This document shows positions 8,256 to 15,085 of a DNA stretch of 25,633 bases, piece after piece. The translations under genes and the position numbers were made by a program. How positions within the stretch are numbered: position 1 is the stretch's first letter; every line of letters starts with the position of its first letter. The notes below the pieces were generated by a model. The model was not told the DNA's origin. It made no database searches and saw only the letters and a list, made by a program, of their open reading frames with translations. The DNA is from Chloroflexota bacterium (GTDB taxonomy: Bacteria > Chloroflexota > Anaerolineae > Anaerolineales > DRMV01), in NCBI GenBank assembly GCA_013153335.1, contig JAADEP010000013.1, forward strand, positions 1 through 25,633, written 5' to 3'.

Positions 8256-8271
8256 GGTTTCACGTGAAACC
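8256..8271. promoter_or_regulatory. parS: parS centromere site 2 (ParB/Spo0J binding)
   Basis: GGTTTCACGTGAAACC is a perfect 16-bp palindrome with the same 14-bp core as site 1. The centres of the two sites are 37 bp apart. It ends one base before the rsgA stop codon (8272-8274), so both sites fill the short gap between rsgA and radA. Confidence 0.9.
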
Positions 8272-9246
8272 TCAAACCAAATCCCGCCGGTCGAGGCCGA
8301 CCTCGCCTTCCAACCGCAGGCGCACATACGAGGCATAACGGGAAGGATGGATGCGCCCCTCCTCGACGGCCTGGCGCACCGCACACCCCGGCTCGTCGAT
8401 GTGGGTGCAGTTCTTAAACCGGCAGAAGGGCACCAGCGCGCGGATCTCGGGGAAGTAGCCGTCGAGCTCTTCGGGCTCGATATCCCAAAGGGCCAGGGCC
8501 TTCAAGCCCGGCGTGTCCGCGACATACCCGCCGCCCTCCAGGGGGAACATCTGCCGCACCGTGGTCGTGTGCCGCCCTTCGCCCGTAGCCCGGCTGACCT
8601 CGCGCACGGCCAAGCCCAAACCCGGCTGAATCGCGTTCAGCAAGCTCGATTTGCCCACGCCCGACGGACCCACGAAGACCGAGATCTTGCCCCGCAACTG
8701 CTCCCGCAGCTCGGCCACGCCTTCGCCGGTCACCGCCGAGGTGTAAAACACAGGATAACCGATGTCTTCGTACAGGCCGAAGATCTCTTGCGCCCGCACC
8801 CGGCCCGTCAAGTCGATCTTGTTGGCCACGATCACCGCGGGGATCTCTTGCTTCTCCGCGATCACCAGAAAACGGTCCAACATGCGAAGCCGGGGCTCGG
8901 GTTCGGCCACGGCAAAGGTGATCACCGCCTGGTCGGGGTTCGCGATGATGATTTGCTCATACTCGCCCCGGGGCGTGGGCGCCATGCGCGAGAGCTTGCG
9001 CACCCGAGGCTCGATGGCCTCGATCACCCCGGTGCCGTCGGGCAGGCGCCGAAAGTGCACCCAATCGCCCACCGCGACCAGATCGCCCGTGCGCGGTCGC
9101 CGCTTGAGCTTGCCCCGCAGCCGACAGACCACCGGGTCCCCGCCCTGCTCGGGCTGGACGGTGAAAAATCCGCCCGCCTTTTTGAGGACCAACCCGCGCT
9201 CCAGCGCGCGCGTTCGCTTTTTCGCCTTCGCCTGCCGCTTTCCCAA
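8272..9246 (-). CDS. rsgA: Ribosome small-subunit biogenesis GTPase RsgA
   Basis: This 324-residue GTPase tests and matures the 30S subunit. The order of GTPase motifs is circularly permuted as in the family: NKID (142-145) comes before the P-loop GPSGVGKS (193-200) and DTPG (244-247). An N-terminal OB fold spans about 20-85, and a C-terminal zinc site is formed by Cys275, Cys280, His282 and Cys288. The start is a TTG codon with AAGGAGG about 6 nt upstream, and the basic N-terminus (GKRQAKAKKRTR) supports that choice. The neighbours are the CorC-like gene upstream (38 nt) and radA downstream. Confidence 0.95.
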   Translation of the reverse strand: MGKRQAKAKKRTRALERGLVLKKAGGFFTVQPEQGGDPVVCRLRGKLKRRPRTGDLVAVGDWVHFRRLPDGTGVIEAIEPRVRKLSRMAPTPRGEYEQIIIANPDQAVITFAVAEPEPRLRMLDRFLVIAEKQEIPAVIVANKIDLTGRVRAQEIFGLYEDIGYPVFYTSAVTGEGVAELREQLRGKISVFVGPSGVGKSSLLNAIQPGLGLAVREVSRATGEGRHTTTVRQMFPLEGGGYVADTPGLKALALWDIEPEELDGYFPEIRALVPFCRFKNCTHIDEPGCAVRQAVEEGRIHPSRYASYVRLRLEGEVGLDRRDLV

Positions 9247-9284
9247 ACTGTGCCTCCTTCGCGGCCCAAACGCCGCCCAGCCCG

Positions 9285-10634
9285 CTACGAGGCCGGATTG
9301 TTCCGCGCGGGCTTGTTCGTGCGTTCAATGCGCAATTGCGCGATCCGCCGTTTGTCCATCTTGGTCACGGTCAGCCGAACCCCATCGGTCGCGACGTCGA
9401 CGCTATCCCCTTCATCTGGGATGCGGCCCAAACGGTCGAGCACATAGCCCGCGACCGTGTCGTAATAAGGGCTGCTCAAATGCAGCCCCAGGGCCTCGTT
9501 GACGTCGTCGATCAAGGCCTGGCCGTCCACGTTCCACACGCCCTCTTCCACCGGAACCACATCCGGCACCTCGGTGTCATACGGGTCGCCCACTTCGCCG
9601 ATGAGCTCTTCGAGGATGTCCTCCAGCGTGACCAGGCCCGCGACCCCGCCGTACTCGTCGATCACGATCGCGATATGCTGGCGGTTCTCCCGGAATTTCT
9701 TCAACAGCTCGCCAATGGGCAAACTCTCGGGCACGAACAGGGGCTCGTCCGCCACCTCGCGCGCAGGCCGGTCCAGGCGCTCGCCCGAGACCAAGAGCCG
9801 CAACAGCTTCTTGATGTGCACGATCCCCACGATCTTGTCCAGGTCGCCCTCATACAAGGGGATTTTGGTCAGGCCGTGCTCGGCCGCGAGGCGCAACACC
9901 TCACGCAAGGGCGTGTCCGCGGGCGCGGCCACGATCTCGGTCCGAGGCACCATAACCTGCCGCACCCGGATCTGCCAAAAGTCCAGCGCGGCCTTGAGGA
10001 TGGTGCCCTCTTCTTGGGGCAGCACGCCTTCTTCCTCGGACTCCTGGAGCAAGAAGCGGAGCTCTTGCGGGCTCAACCCCCGCGGGTGCGCGGCCTCGCC
10101 CCAGCCTAACAAACGCAGCACGAACCGGGTCGTCCAATCCAGCCCGTCAATGAACCAGCGGAAGGTCCACATGAAAAGCTGCATCGCGGGGGCCAGGCGC
10201 ACAGCCGCGATCTCCGGGTTGCGCAAGGCGGCAACCTTGGGCACTTGTTCGCCAAAGACCACATGCAGGGTGCTCACCGTGGTCAACGAAATGACCAACG
10301 GCAACACGGGCAGGATGGCTTCGAGCCAAGGAGGGGGCGATGCCAGGAAGGCCGCGAAAAAGCGGTGGACCAGTTCTTCGAAAGTCCGGTCGCCGACCGC
10401 GCCCAGCGCCAGGCTGACCAAAGTGACGCCCAATTGGGCGGCCGCGATCAGTCGCTCCCGGGCTTCAGGGCTGGAGAGCCATTCCAGGACAATTTTCGCG
10501 CCCGAATATCCTTGCTGGAGCAGCGCCTCGACCTTAGGGCGACGACTTACGACCACGGAGAATTCGATGATCACGAAAAACGCGTTCAGCGCAATCAACA
10601 GAACGATCAACAATAAGTCAAGCCCTAGCTCCAT
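9285..10634 (-). CDS. CNNM/CorC-type CBS-domain membrane protein (hemolysin family)
   Basis: This 449-residue protein has the standard layout: an N-terminal CNNM (DUF21) membrane domain with about four hydrophobic segments (1-190), a pair of CBS domains (about 205-335; VMVPRTEIVAAPADTPL and EPLFVPESLPIGELLKKF), and a C-terminal CorC_HlyC domain (about 350-435). Members are linked to magnesium or cobalt transport and resistance; the haemolysin name is historical. The LVTLEDILEELIGEVGDPYD stretch before the last domain is very typical. An exact TATAAT lies 73 nt upstream, so the gene probably has its own promoter. The ribosome binding site is modest (GGAGGTAGGA, spaced 8-12 nt). Confidence 0.92.
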   Translation of the reverse strand: MELGLDLLLIVLLIALNAFFVIIEFSVVVSRRPKVEALLQQGYSGAKIVLEWLSSPEARERLIAAAQLGVTLVSLALGAVGDRTFEELVHRFFAAFLASPPPWLEAILPVLPLVISLTTVSTLHVVFGEQVPKVAALRNPEIAAVRLAPAMQLFMWTFRWFIDGLDWTTRFVLRLLGWGEAAHPRGLSPQELRFLLQESEEEGVLPQEEGTILKAALDFWQIRVRQVMVPRTEIVAAPADTPLREVLRLAAEHGLTKIPLYEGDLDKIVGIVHIKKLLRLLVSGERLDRPAREVADEPLFVPESLPIGELLKKFRENRQHIAIVIDEYGGVAGLVTLEDILEELIGEVGDPYDTEVPDVVPVEEGVWNVDGQALIDDVNEALGLHLSSPYYDTVAGYVLDRLGRIPDEGDSVDVATDGVRLTVTKMDKRRIAQLRIERTNKPARNNPAS

Positions 10635-10706
10635 AAGGGTGTTCCTACCTCCGAAAACGAAAATTTCGCCAACCCAGAACTTCGCCCGGGCGGTCGAGCA
10701 GGCACC

Positions 10707-10712
10707 ATTATA
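10707..10712 (-). promoter_or_regulatory. Candidate -10 box (TATAAT) for the CorC-like gene
   Basis: An exact TATAAT on the minus strand lies 73 nt before the ATG at 10634. Just upstream is an 11-bp near-perfect palindrome (CCCTGCCAGGG on the minus strand), a possible regulatory site. The -35 region is weak. Confidence 0.45.
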
Positions 10713-10739
10713 CCAACCCTGGCAGGGATTTGCCGCGGG

Positions 10740-11585
10740 TTAGCGCAAAATCGCCACAGCCGGGTAGCCCACGACTTGCCGATAATCGCCGGTGATGTCG
10801 CCGGACGTGGCATAGCCCAGCAAGACGGCCTCGGTCGCGCCCAACGCCAAAGACGCCCACAGAATGGTGGCAATGGCCGCGCGGCCGCACGCGAAGCCCT
10901 TGCCCTCTTCCTCGGCCCGCAGCACGGCCATGGGGTCCAGGCTCAAGATGCGGCGCAGCATCTCCGCGTCGAGCGCGTTGGCGAGCTTCTGCGGATAATA
11001 GTGGGACAAATCGCTGCTGGCCACCATCAAATCCGCGCCCGGGGCGATGTGTTCGGCCAAAGCTTCGCCCAGACCCTGCAAAATCGTCGGGTCCACGGTC
11101 GCCAACATCAAGGGGAGCAAATGGAACGTGCCCTGCAGCGCGCGCTGCAAGAAGATCACCTCCATCTCCAACGAATGCTCCGGGTCGTTCAGCAGCCGCC
11201 GAAGGCCGGGCAAGCCCCGCGCGCGCAAAGCTTCGTCCAGCTGGCGCAGCGTCGCGTGGTCCACCGGGACCAGGCCCAAGGGCGTTTCCCACGCGTCGTA
11301 GGCGGTGGTCAGCAAGGGCGCGTTCACCAGATGGTGCATCGGCCCGACCACGGCCACCCGCTCATACGACCGGCCCGCGACGACCGCGTACGCGCGCGCG
11401 GCCACCGGGCCCGAATACCGCAACCCTGCGTGGGGGGCAATCAACGCGATCACCCGAGCCGGGTCGATGGGCGGCAGGTCTTTGCGCGCCTCGAGCAAAA
11501 GGCGGTCGATCCACATGGCCAAAACCTTCGGGTCCGCGGGGTACCACGTCCCTGCCAATGGAGAAGGCCGTACGGTCATGCTCAT
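10740..11585 (-). CDS. MEMO1 family protein (AmmeMemoRadiSam system protein B)
   Basis: This 281-residue protein belongs to the Memo family, related in fold to extradiol dioxygenases. Expected metal or active-site residues are present: His52 in APHAG, His84/His85 in GPMHH, Asp192 and His195 in SSDLSHY, and Cys233 in FACGRAA. The biochemical role in bacteria is unsettled. Family members often occur with an AMMECR1-like protein and a radical SAM protein, and neither is in this window. I start it at 11585 because AGGAGCGG lies 7 nt upstream and the protein then begins with the family's usual RPSPLAGTWYPAD; the longer frame back to 11666 overlaps the promoter. It is the first gene of the minus-strand series ending in radA. 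Confidence 0.9.
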   Translation of the reverse strand: MSMTVRPSPLAGTWYPADPKVLAMWIDRLLLEARKDLPPIDPARVIALIAPHAGLRYSGPVAARAYAVVAGRSYERVAVVGPMHHLVNAPLLTTAYDAWETPLGLVPVDHATLRQLDEALRARGLPGLRRLLNDPEHSLEMEVIFLQRALQGTFHLLPLMLATVDPTILQGLGEALAEHIAPGADLMVASSDLSHYYPQKLANALDAEMLRRILSLDPMAVLRAEEEGKGFACGRAAIATILWASLALGATEAVLLGYATSGDITGDYRQVVGYPAVAILR

Positions 11586-11616
11586 GATTCCGCTCCTGCG
11601 TTTGTGGTCTATAGAG

Positions 11617-11622
11617 ATTATA
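11617..11622 (-). promoter_or_regulatory. Candidate -10 box (TATAAT) for the memo-like gene
   Basis: An exact TATAAT on the minus strand lies 32 nt before the ATG at 11585, giving a leader of about 25 nt with the ribosome binding site. The -35 region is weak (TTTCGC at 16 bp). Confidence 0.5.
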
Positions 11623-11656
11623 GCAAGACACCCGGCCCGCGAAAGACACAAAATGC

Positions 11657-11679
11657 CCGGGGGCACGCAAAGGTTGTAG
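11657..11679 (+). repeat. Left copy of a 23-bp direct repeat bounding cluster 1
   Basis: This copy contains GCACGCAAAGGTTGTAG (11663-11679) and matches the copy at 12155-12177 at 21 of 23 positions. The two copies are 498 bp apart and enclose the hairpin units. Confidence 0.7.
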
Positions 11680-12154
11680 CACCCCTGGGCGCGCTCGCGT
11701 GTCGCAGCGCCGCGGGCTGGAAGCCCGCGGCTAGTATAAAATTGCGCGCGAATTGTCCGGCCCGACGCGCGGCGTGCGGCGGGGCATTCCTAGCGGGCGG
11801 GTTCAGCCGCCCGGGCCCATGGCCGCGCTCGCGTGCCGCGGGCGCCGCGGGCTGGAAGCCCGCGGCTAGTATAAAATCGCACGCGAATTATCCGGCCCAA
11901 TGCGCGGGAACGCGCGGCAGACAGCGAGGTTAGCGGGCGGGTTTAGCCGCCCGCGGGCCAAGCGCGGGTTCCGCCGCCCGCGGCCCGGGGCCATGGCCGC
12001 GCTCGCGTGCCGTAGGCGCTGCGGGCTGGAAGCACGCGGCTAGTTGGTATAAAGTTTTGCACGCGAATTATCCAGCCCAACGTGGCGGCATGTGGCGACA
12101 AATTTGTAGCGGGCGGGTTCCGCCGCCCGGACCCATGGCCGCGCTCGCGTGCCG

Positions 12155-12177
12155 CCGGGTGCACGCAAATGTTGTAG
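12155..12177 (+). repeat. Right copy of the 23-bp direct repeat bounding cluster 1
   Basis: This copy contains GCACGCAAATGTTGTAG (12161-12177), differing from the left copy by one base in this 17-nt part and by two over 23 nt. After it, the sequence becomes clearly less GC-rich and free of the hairpin units. Confidence 0.7.
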
Positions 12178-12416
12178 AAACGGTCAAGCGGCGGTCGAAG
12201 GGGCTGTCGCCGTTGAGCCAAGCAGGGCAGGCCTTGAGCACGCCTCCCGCCCGTTATCTTCTATAGCGCAAGGCATTCCAAAGCCGATAGAGAGCGTGGG
12301 CCGTGGTTTCTGGGGGCGTAATCCCGTGTTGGGTGAGCCTTATCCACGACAACCCGGCTCTTGTTTTATATCCCATTTCTACAAGATTTGCCTTGCACCC
12401 CTTGTATCCATCACAG
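12178..12416. other. Gene-free stretch between repeat cluster 1 and the rpsF promoter
   Basis: I see no supported gene, tRNA or known RNA here. The base composition is more balanced than in the surrounding DNA, especially after 12330. Weak inverted repeats exist, such as TCTAT...ATAGA around 12252-12286. The only open frame, running over 12149-12451, has no ribosome binding site and no recognisable protein. Confidence 0.5.
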
Positions 12417-12446
12417 TTGCCCAAAGGGCGAATTTTGTGCTACACT
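12417..12446 (+). promoter_or_regulatory. Promoter of rpsF-ssb-rpsR (TTGCCC-18 bp-TACACT, extended -10)
   Basis: The -35 box TTGCCC (12417-12422) and the -10 box TACACT (12441-12446) are 18 bp apart, and TGC directly before the -10 box fits an extended -10. Transcription should start near 12453, leaving a leader of about 68 nt. That leader could hold an S6:S18 autoregulatory site, but I cannot assign the structure with confidence. Confidence 0.6.
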
Positions 12447-12520
12447 TGTAGCCGTGCCTACGGGCGCCTTTCCGCTCCCGCCTTGAGTGGGGGCTATCTA
12501 TCCGAGGAAAGGAGGCTGGA

Positions 12521-12838
12521 ATGGTTTTCCAAGTCCAACCTGTGCGTCGTATTCGGCCTTACGAGCTCGTCTTTATCGCCCACCCCGATTTGGATGAAAA
12601 GACGTTGATTCAGCTCGTCGAGCGGGTCAAAGGCGAAATCACCCGCTTGGACGGCAAGATCCGCAATATCGCGATGTGGGGCAAGCGCCCCCTGGCCTAT
12701 CCGATCCGCAAGCGTCGCGAGGGCTATTACGTCTTTATGGAGATGGACATGCCCGCGGACGCGATGCCTTCCTTGGAGCGCTTTTTGCGCCTGCAGGAAC
12801 CCATCATGCGCTTTTTGTTCGTGCGCCAGGATGAGTAG
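12521..12838 (+). CDS. rpsF: 30S ribosomal protein S6
   Basis: This 105-residue ribosomal protein has the S6 fold (beta-alpha-beta) with RPYELVFIAHPDLDEK near the start and the conserved WGKRPLAYPIRKRREGYYVFM core (about 53-73). S6 binds S18 and central-domain 16S rRNA in the small subunit. The ribosome binding site AAAGGAGG precedes the ATG at good spacing. It opens the classic rpsF-ssb-rpsR operon. Confidence 0.97.
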   Translation: MVFQVQPVRRIRPYELVFIAHPDLDEKTLIQLVERVKGEITRLDGKIRNIAMWGKRPLAYPIRKRREGYYVFMEMDMPADAMPSLERFLRLQEPIMRFLFVRQDE

Positions 12839-12871
12839 GGAAGACGGAATCCTTTGTAAGGAGAGGGACTT

Positions 12872-13354
12872 ATGCGCCGAGGTCTGAACAAGGTCATGAT
12901 TATCGGACGGTTGGGCCGTGATCCGGAGTTGCGTTATACCCCGTCGGGCCAAGCGGTAGCGACCTTCCCGGTGGTAACCACCCGCTATTGGAACACCGCA
13001 GCCGGCGAGCGGCGCAGTGAAACCGAGCGCTTCAATGTGGTCGCGTGGGGCAGCCTGGCCGAAATCTGCAAGCAGTTCCTGACCAAAGGGGAACAGGTCT
13101 ACATTGAAGGCCGGCTCAAAACCCGCCGCTGGGAAGACGCGAACGGCCAACGGCGATATTCGGTGGAAATTGTGGCCAGTGAGATGATCATCCTGGGCGA
13201 ACGACGCCGCTTTACGGACCGCGACCATCACGAGCGCCCCTTCGGCGACGATGGGGGCTTTACGATGGGCTCGTCAGCCTCGACCGAGGGGATTGGTTCC
13301 GAACCGGCCGAGCCGAGCGAGCCTGACGAAAGCGATCTCGAGTCCGAGATCTAA
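12872..13354 (+). CDS. ssb: Single-stranded DNA-binding protein
   Basis: This 160-residue protein has an N-terminal OB fold (about 4-110; LNKVMIIGRLGRDPELRYTPSG, FNVVAWG, GEQVYIEGRLKTRRWED) that coats single-stranded DNA during replication and repair. The C-terminal tail (about 112-160) is acidic and disordered. It ends in DESDLESEI, not in the usual D-D-x-P-F tip that recruits partner proteins. The gene has a GGAGAGGG-type ribosome binding site and lies 33 nt after rpsF, with rpsR 24 nt downstream. Confidence 0.96.
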   Translation: MRRGLNKVMIIGRLGRDPELRYTPSGQAVATFPVVTTRYWNTAAGERRSETERFNVVAWGSLAEICKQFLTKGEQVYIEGRLKTRRWEDANGQRRYSVEIVASEMIILGERRRFTDRDHHERPFGDDGGFTMGSSASTEGIGSEPAEPSEPDESDLESEI

Positions 13355-13378
13355 CCCTGAGGTTTAAGGAGGATACCC

Positions 13379-13633
13379 GTGGCTGATCAATCCTCTTCCC
13401 CTCGACGCTATTACGCCCGTCCGCGGGTGTGTTACTTCTGCGTCGAGAAAATCGACAAGATTGACTACAAAAACGTCGAGTTGCTGCGACGTTATTTGAC
13501 TGAAGACGCGAAGATCAAAGGCCGGAAGCAGACCGGCACTTGTGCGAAACACCAACGCCAACTCGCGCGAGCCATTAAACGAGCCCGCATCTTGGCGTTG
13601 CTTCCCTTCGTGGCCGAAGTCAAAGTTCGCTAA
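13379..13633 (+). CDS. rpsR: 30S ribosomal protein S18 (zinc-binding form)
   Basis: This 84-residue ribosomal protein starts at GTG, supported by AAGGAGG about 7 nt upstream. The core IDKIDYKNVELLRRYLTEDAKI and TGTCAKHQRQLARAIKRAR is typical of S18. It keeps all four residues of a zinc site (Cys18, Cys21, Cys55, His58), the C+ form that many bacteria have lost. It partners S6 in the 30S platform. It is the last gene before the terminator at 13652. Confidence 0.97.
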   Translation: MADQSSSPRRYYARPRVCYFCVEKIDKIDYKNVELLRRYLTEDAKIKGRKQTGTCAKHQRQLARAIKRARILALLPFVAEVKVR

Positions 13634-13651
13634 CAGGTCCAACGGCCTGCC

Positions 13652-13679
13652 AAGGGGCCTCGCCAACGGGGCCCCTTTT
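13652..13679 (+). terminator. Intrinsic terminator after rpsF-ssb-rpsR
   Basis: AAGGGGCC (13652-13659) and GGCCCCTT (13670-13677) form a perfect 8-bp stem with a 10-nt loop, followed by a short T tract. It stands 19 nt after the rpsR stop. Confidence 0.85.
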
Positions 13680-13714
13680 CCTACTTAAAACTCCCCCTGC
13701 TTGAGGATGTGCTT

Positions 13715-15061
13715 ATGGCGCGCAAAGTTCTGGCCAAAAGCCGAAAGTACCAGACCTTTCACCGCCGGATGCGCGGGCACCAACAGCTGGTCACGTGGAT
13801 CATCGGCGGCATCGTGGGCATTGTGCTCTTGTTGGTGGCCATCGCGTTGATCTGGCAATTCTTCATCTTACCCGACCGGCCGGTCGCGCGGGTCAACGAC
13901 GACACCATCCCGCTGCGCACCTTCCAGGCTCGGGTGCGTATTGACCGTTACACCATCCTCAATCAAATCAATTCCTACTTACAGCTGTTGCAGCTCTTGG
14001 GCGCCAGCCCCGAACTTGCGCAGCAGGTCGAACCTCAAATCCAAAACTTGCTGACCCAGCTTGACTCGCCCGAGATCCTGGGCCAAAAGGTGTTAGGGCG
14101 GCTGATCGACGAAACCCTGATCATCCAGGAAGCCCACAAGCGGGGCATCACCATCCCCGACGAAGAGGTCGAGCGCGCCCTCCAAGCCCTCTTCGGCTAC
14201 TATCCCCAAGGGACGCCTACGCCGGTGCCCTCGCCCACACCGTGGGCTTCGCCGACGTTATCGGCCACCCAGCGCGCGCTCTTAGGCCCGACCGCGACGC
14301 CTTCCCCCACGCCCACGCTCGAAGCCTCGGTCACACCCACCCCCACCGCCAGTGGGCCGACGCCGACCACGCCCCCGCAGCCCACACCTACGCCGATGAC
14401 CGAGGCCGCATACCAAGAGCAACTCCAGGCCTGGCTCAAGAGCGTGGGCATTCGCTATGAAGACCTGTTCGACTTCGTGCGAGCCCAACTGTATTACGAG
14501 CGTATGTTTGAAGAGATCACCAAGGACGTGCCCAACGTGGAAGAGCAGGTATGGGCGCGGCACATCCTGGTGCTCGACGAAGACACCGCGCGCGAGGTCT
14601 GGCAAAAGCTGCAAGAAGGCGAAGACTTCGCCAAGCTCGCGGAGGAATATTCCCAAGACCCCGGATCGGCAGCCCAAGGCGGCGATTTGGGCTGGTTCCC
14701 CCGGGGCGTGATGGTCAAACCCTTTGAAGAAGCGGCCTTCCGTTTAGAGGTGGGTGAGATCAGCGAACCCATCCAGACCGATTACGGCTGGCACATCATC
14801 CAGGTTTTGGGGCACGAGGAACGCCCCTTGGACGACGCCTTATGGCAACGGCGTAAACAAGAGGTCTTTCAAAACTGGCTGAACCAGGTTCGGGCCGAGG
14901 CCGATATTGAGATTTACGACATCTGGAAGAAGCACGTGCCCGACGAGCCGGATTTGCCGCCTAACGTACGAGCAGCCTTGTTGCAGCTCCTGGGCGCGAT
15001 GCCGGCCGCACCACAGCCGGGCTTGGTGATTACGGTCGAACCTACGGGCGAAGCGCCTTGA
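13715..15061 (+). CDS. Membrane-anchored parvulin-type peptidyl-prolyl isomerase (SurA/PrsA-like)
   Basis: This 448-residue foldase is anchored by one N-terminal helix (about 27-52) after a basic segment, with the rest outside the membrane. A SurA-like N-terminal domain (about 55-162 and 229-275) is interrupted by a Thr/Pro/Ser-rich linker (165-228). The PpiC rotamase domain (about 278-367) shows ARHILV, EDFAKLAEEYSQDPGSAAQGGDLGWFPRG and DYGWHIIQV. It should help exported proteins fold. I choose ATG 13715, 8 nt after GAGG, over the GTG at 13709, which is too close to that site. It lies just behind the rpsR terminator; no clear promoter is visible, so part of the transcription may be read-through. 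Confidence 0.9.
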   Translation: MARKVLAKSRKYQTFHRRMRGHQQLVTWIIGGIVGIVLLLVAIALIWQFFILPDRPVARVNDDTIPLRTFQARVRIDRYTILNQINSYLQLLQLLGASPELAQQVEPQIQNLLTQLDSPEILGQKVLGRLIDETLIIQEAHKRGITIPDEEVERALQALFGYYPQGTPTPVPSPTPWASPTLSATQRALLGPTATPSPTPTLEASVTPTPTASGPTPTTPPQPTPTPMTEAAYQEQLQAWLKSVGIRYEDLFDFVRAQLYYERMFEEITKDVPNVEEQVWARHILVLDEDTAREVWQKLQEGEDFAKLAEEYSQDPGSAAQGGDLGWFPRGVMVKPFEEAAFRLEVGEISEPIQTDYGWHIIQVLGHEERPLDDALWQRRKQEVFQNWLNQVRAEADIEIYDIWKKHVPDEPDLPPNVRAALLQLLGAMPAAPQPGLVITVEPTGEAP

Positions 15062-15085
15062 GCAGAGCGCGAGCGACATTTTTAC

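Larger units (their letters stand above)
11657..12177. repeat. Intergenic hairpin-repeat cluster 1 (three tandem degenerate units)
   Basis: Three units of about 135-175 bp follow one another, each with the same parts in order. Part A is a GC hairpin, a 9-bp stem around a GGA loop (11710-11730, 11845-11865, degenerate at 12018-12040), followed by CTAG and a TATAAA-like stretch. Part C is a conserved ACGCGAATTATCCGGCCCAA-like spacer (about 11747, 11881, 12061). Part B is a hairpin with CGGGCGG / CCGCCCG arms (11794-11813, 11934-11953, 12110-12129). Part D contains CCATGGCCGCGCTCGCGTGCC. Unit 2 carries an extra CCAAGCGCGGGTTCCGCCG segment. No protein-coding gene is supported here. The family recurs at 15.1-15.5 kb. 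Confidence 0.85.

Noticed and set aside
7229..9447. Long plus-strand open frames (333 and 416 codons) opposite radA and rsgA
   Set aside because: They are antisense shadows of well-identified genes in GC-rich DNA, with no ribosome binding site and no recognisable domain.
10776..11933. A 385-codon plus-strand open frame opposite the memo-like gene and through repeat cluster 1
   Set aside because: It is low-complexity, runs into the repeats, and opposes a gene with clear family motifs and ribosome binding site.
11657..12177. CRISPR array
   Set aside because: The units are long, unequal and degenerate, contain hairpins themselves, and no unique spacers of constant length or cas genes are seen.
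12178..12416. tRNA or other known small RNA in the lower-GC gap
   Set aside because: No cloverleaf, T-arm consensus or signal-recognition-particle-type motif could be found by eye; only weak stems exist.
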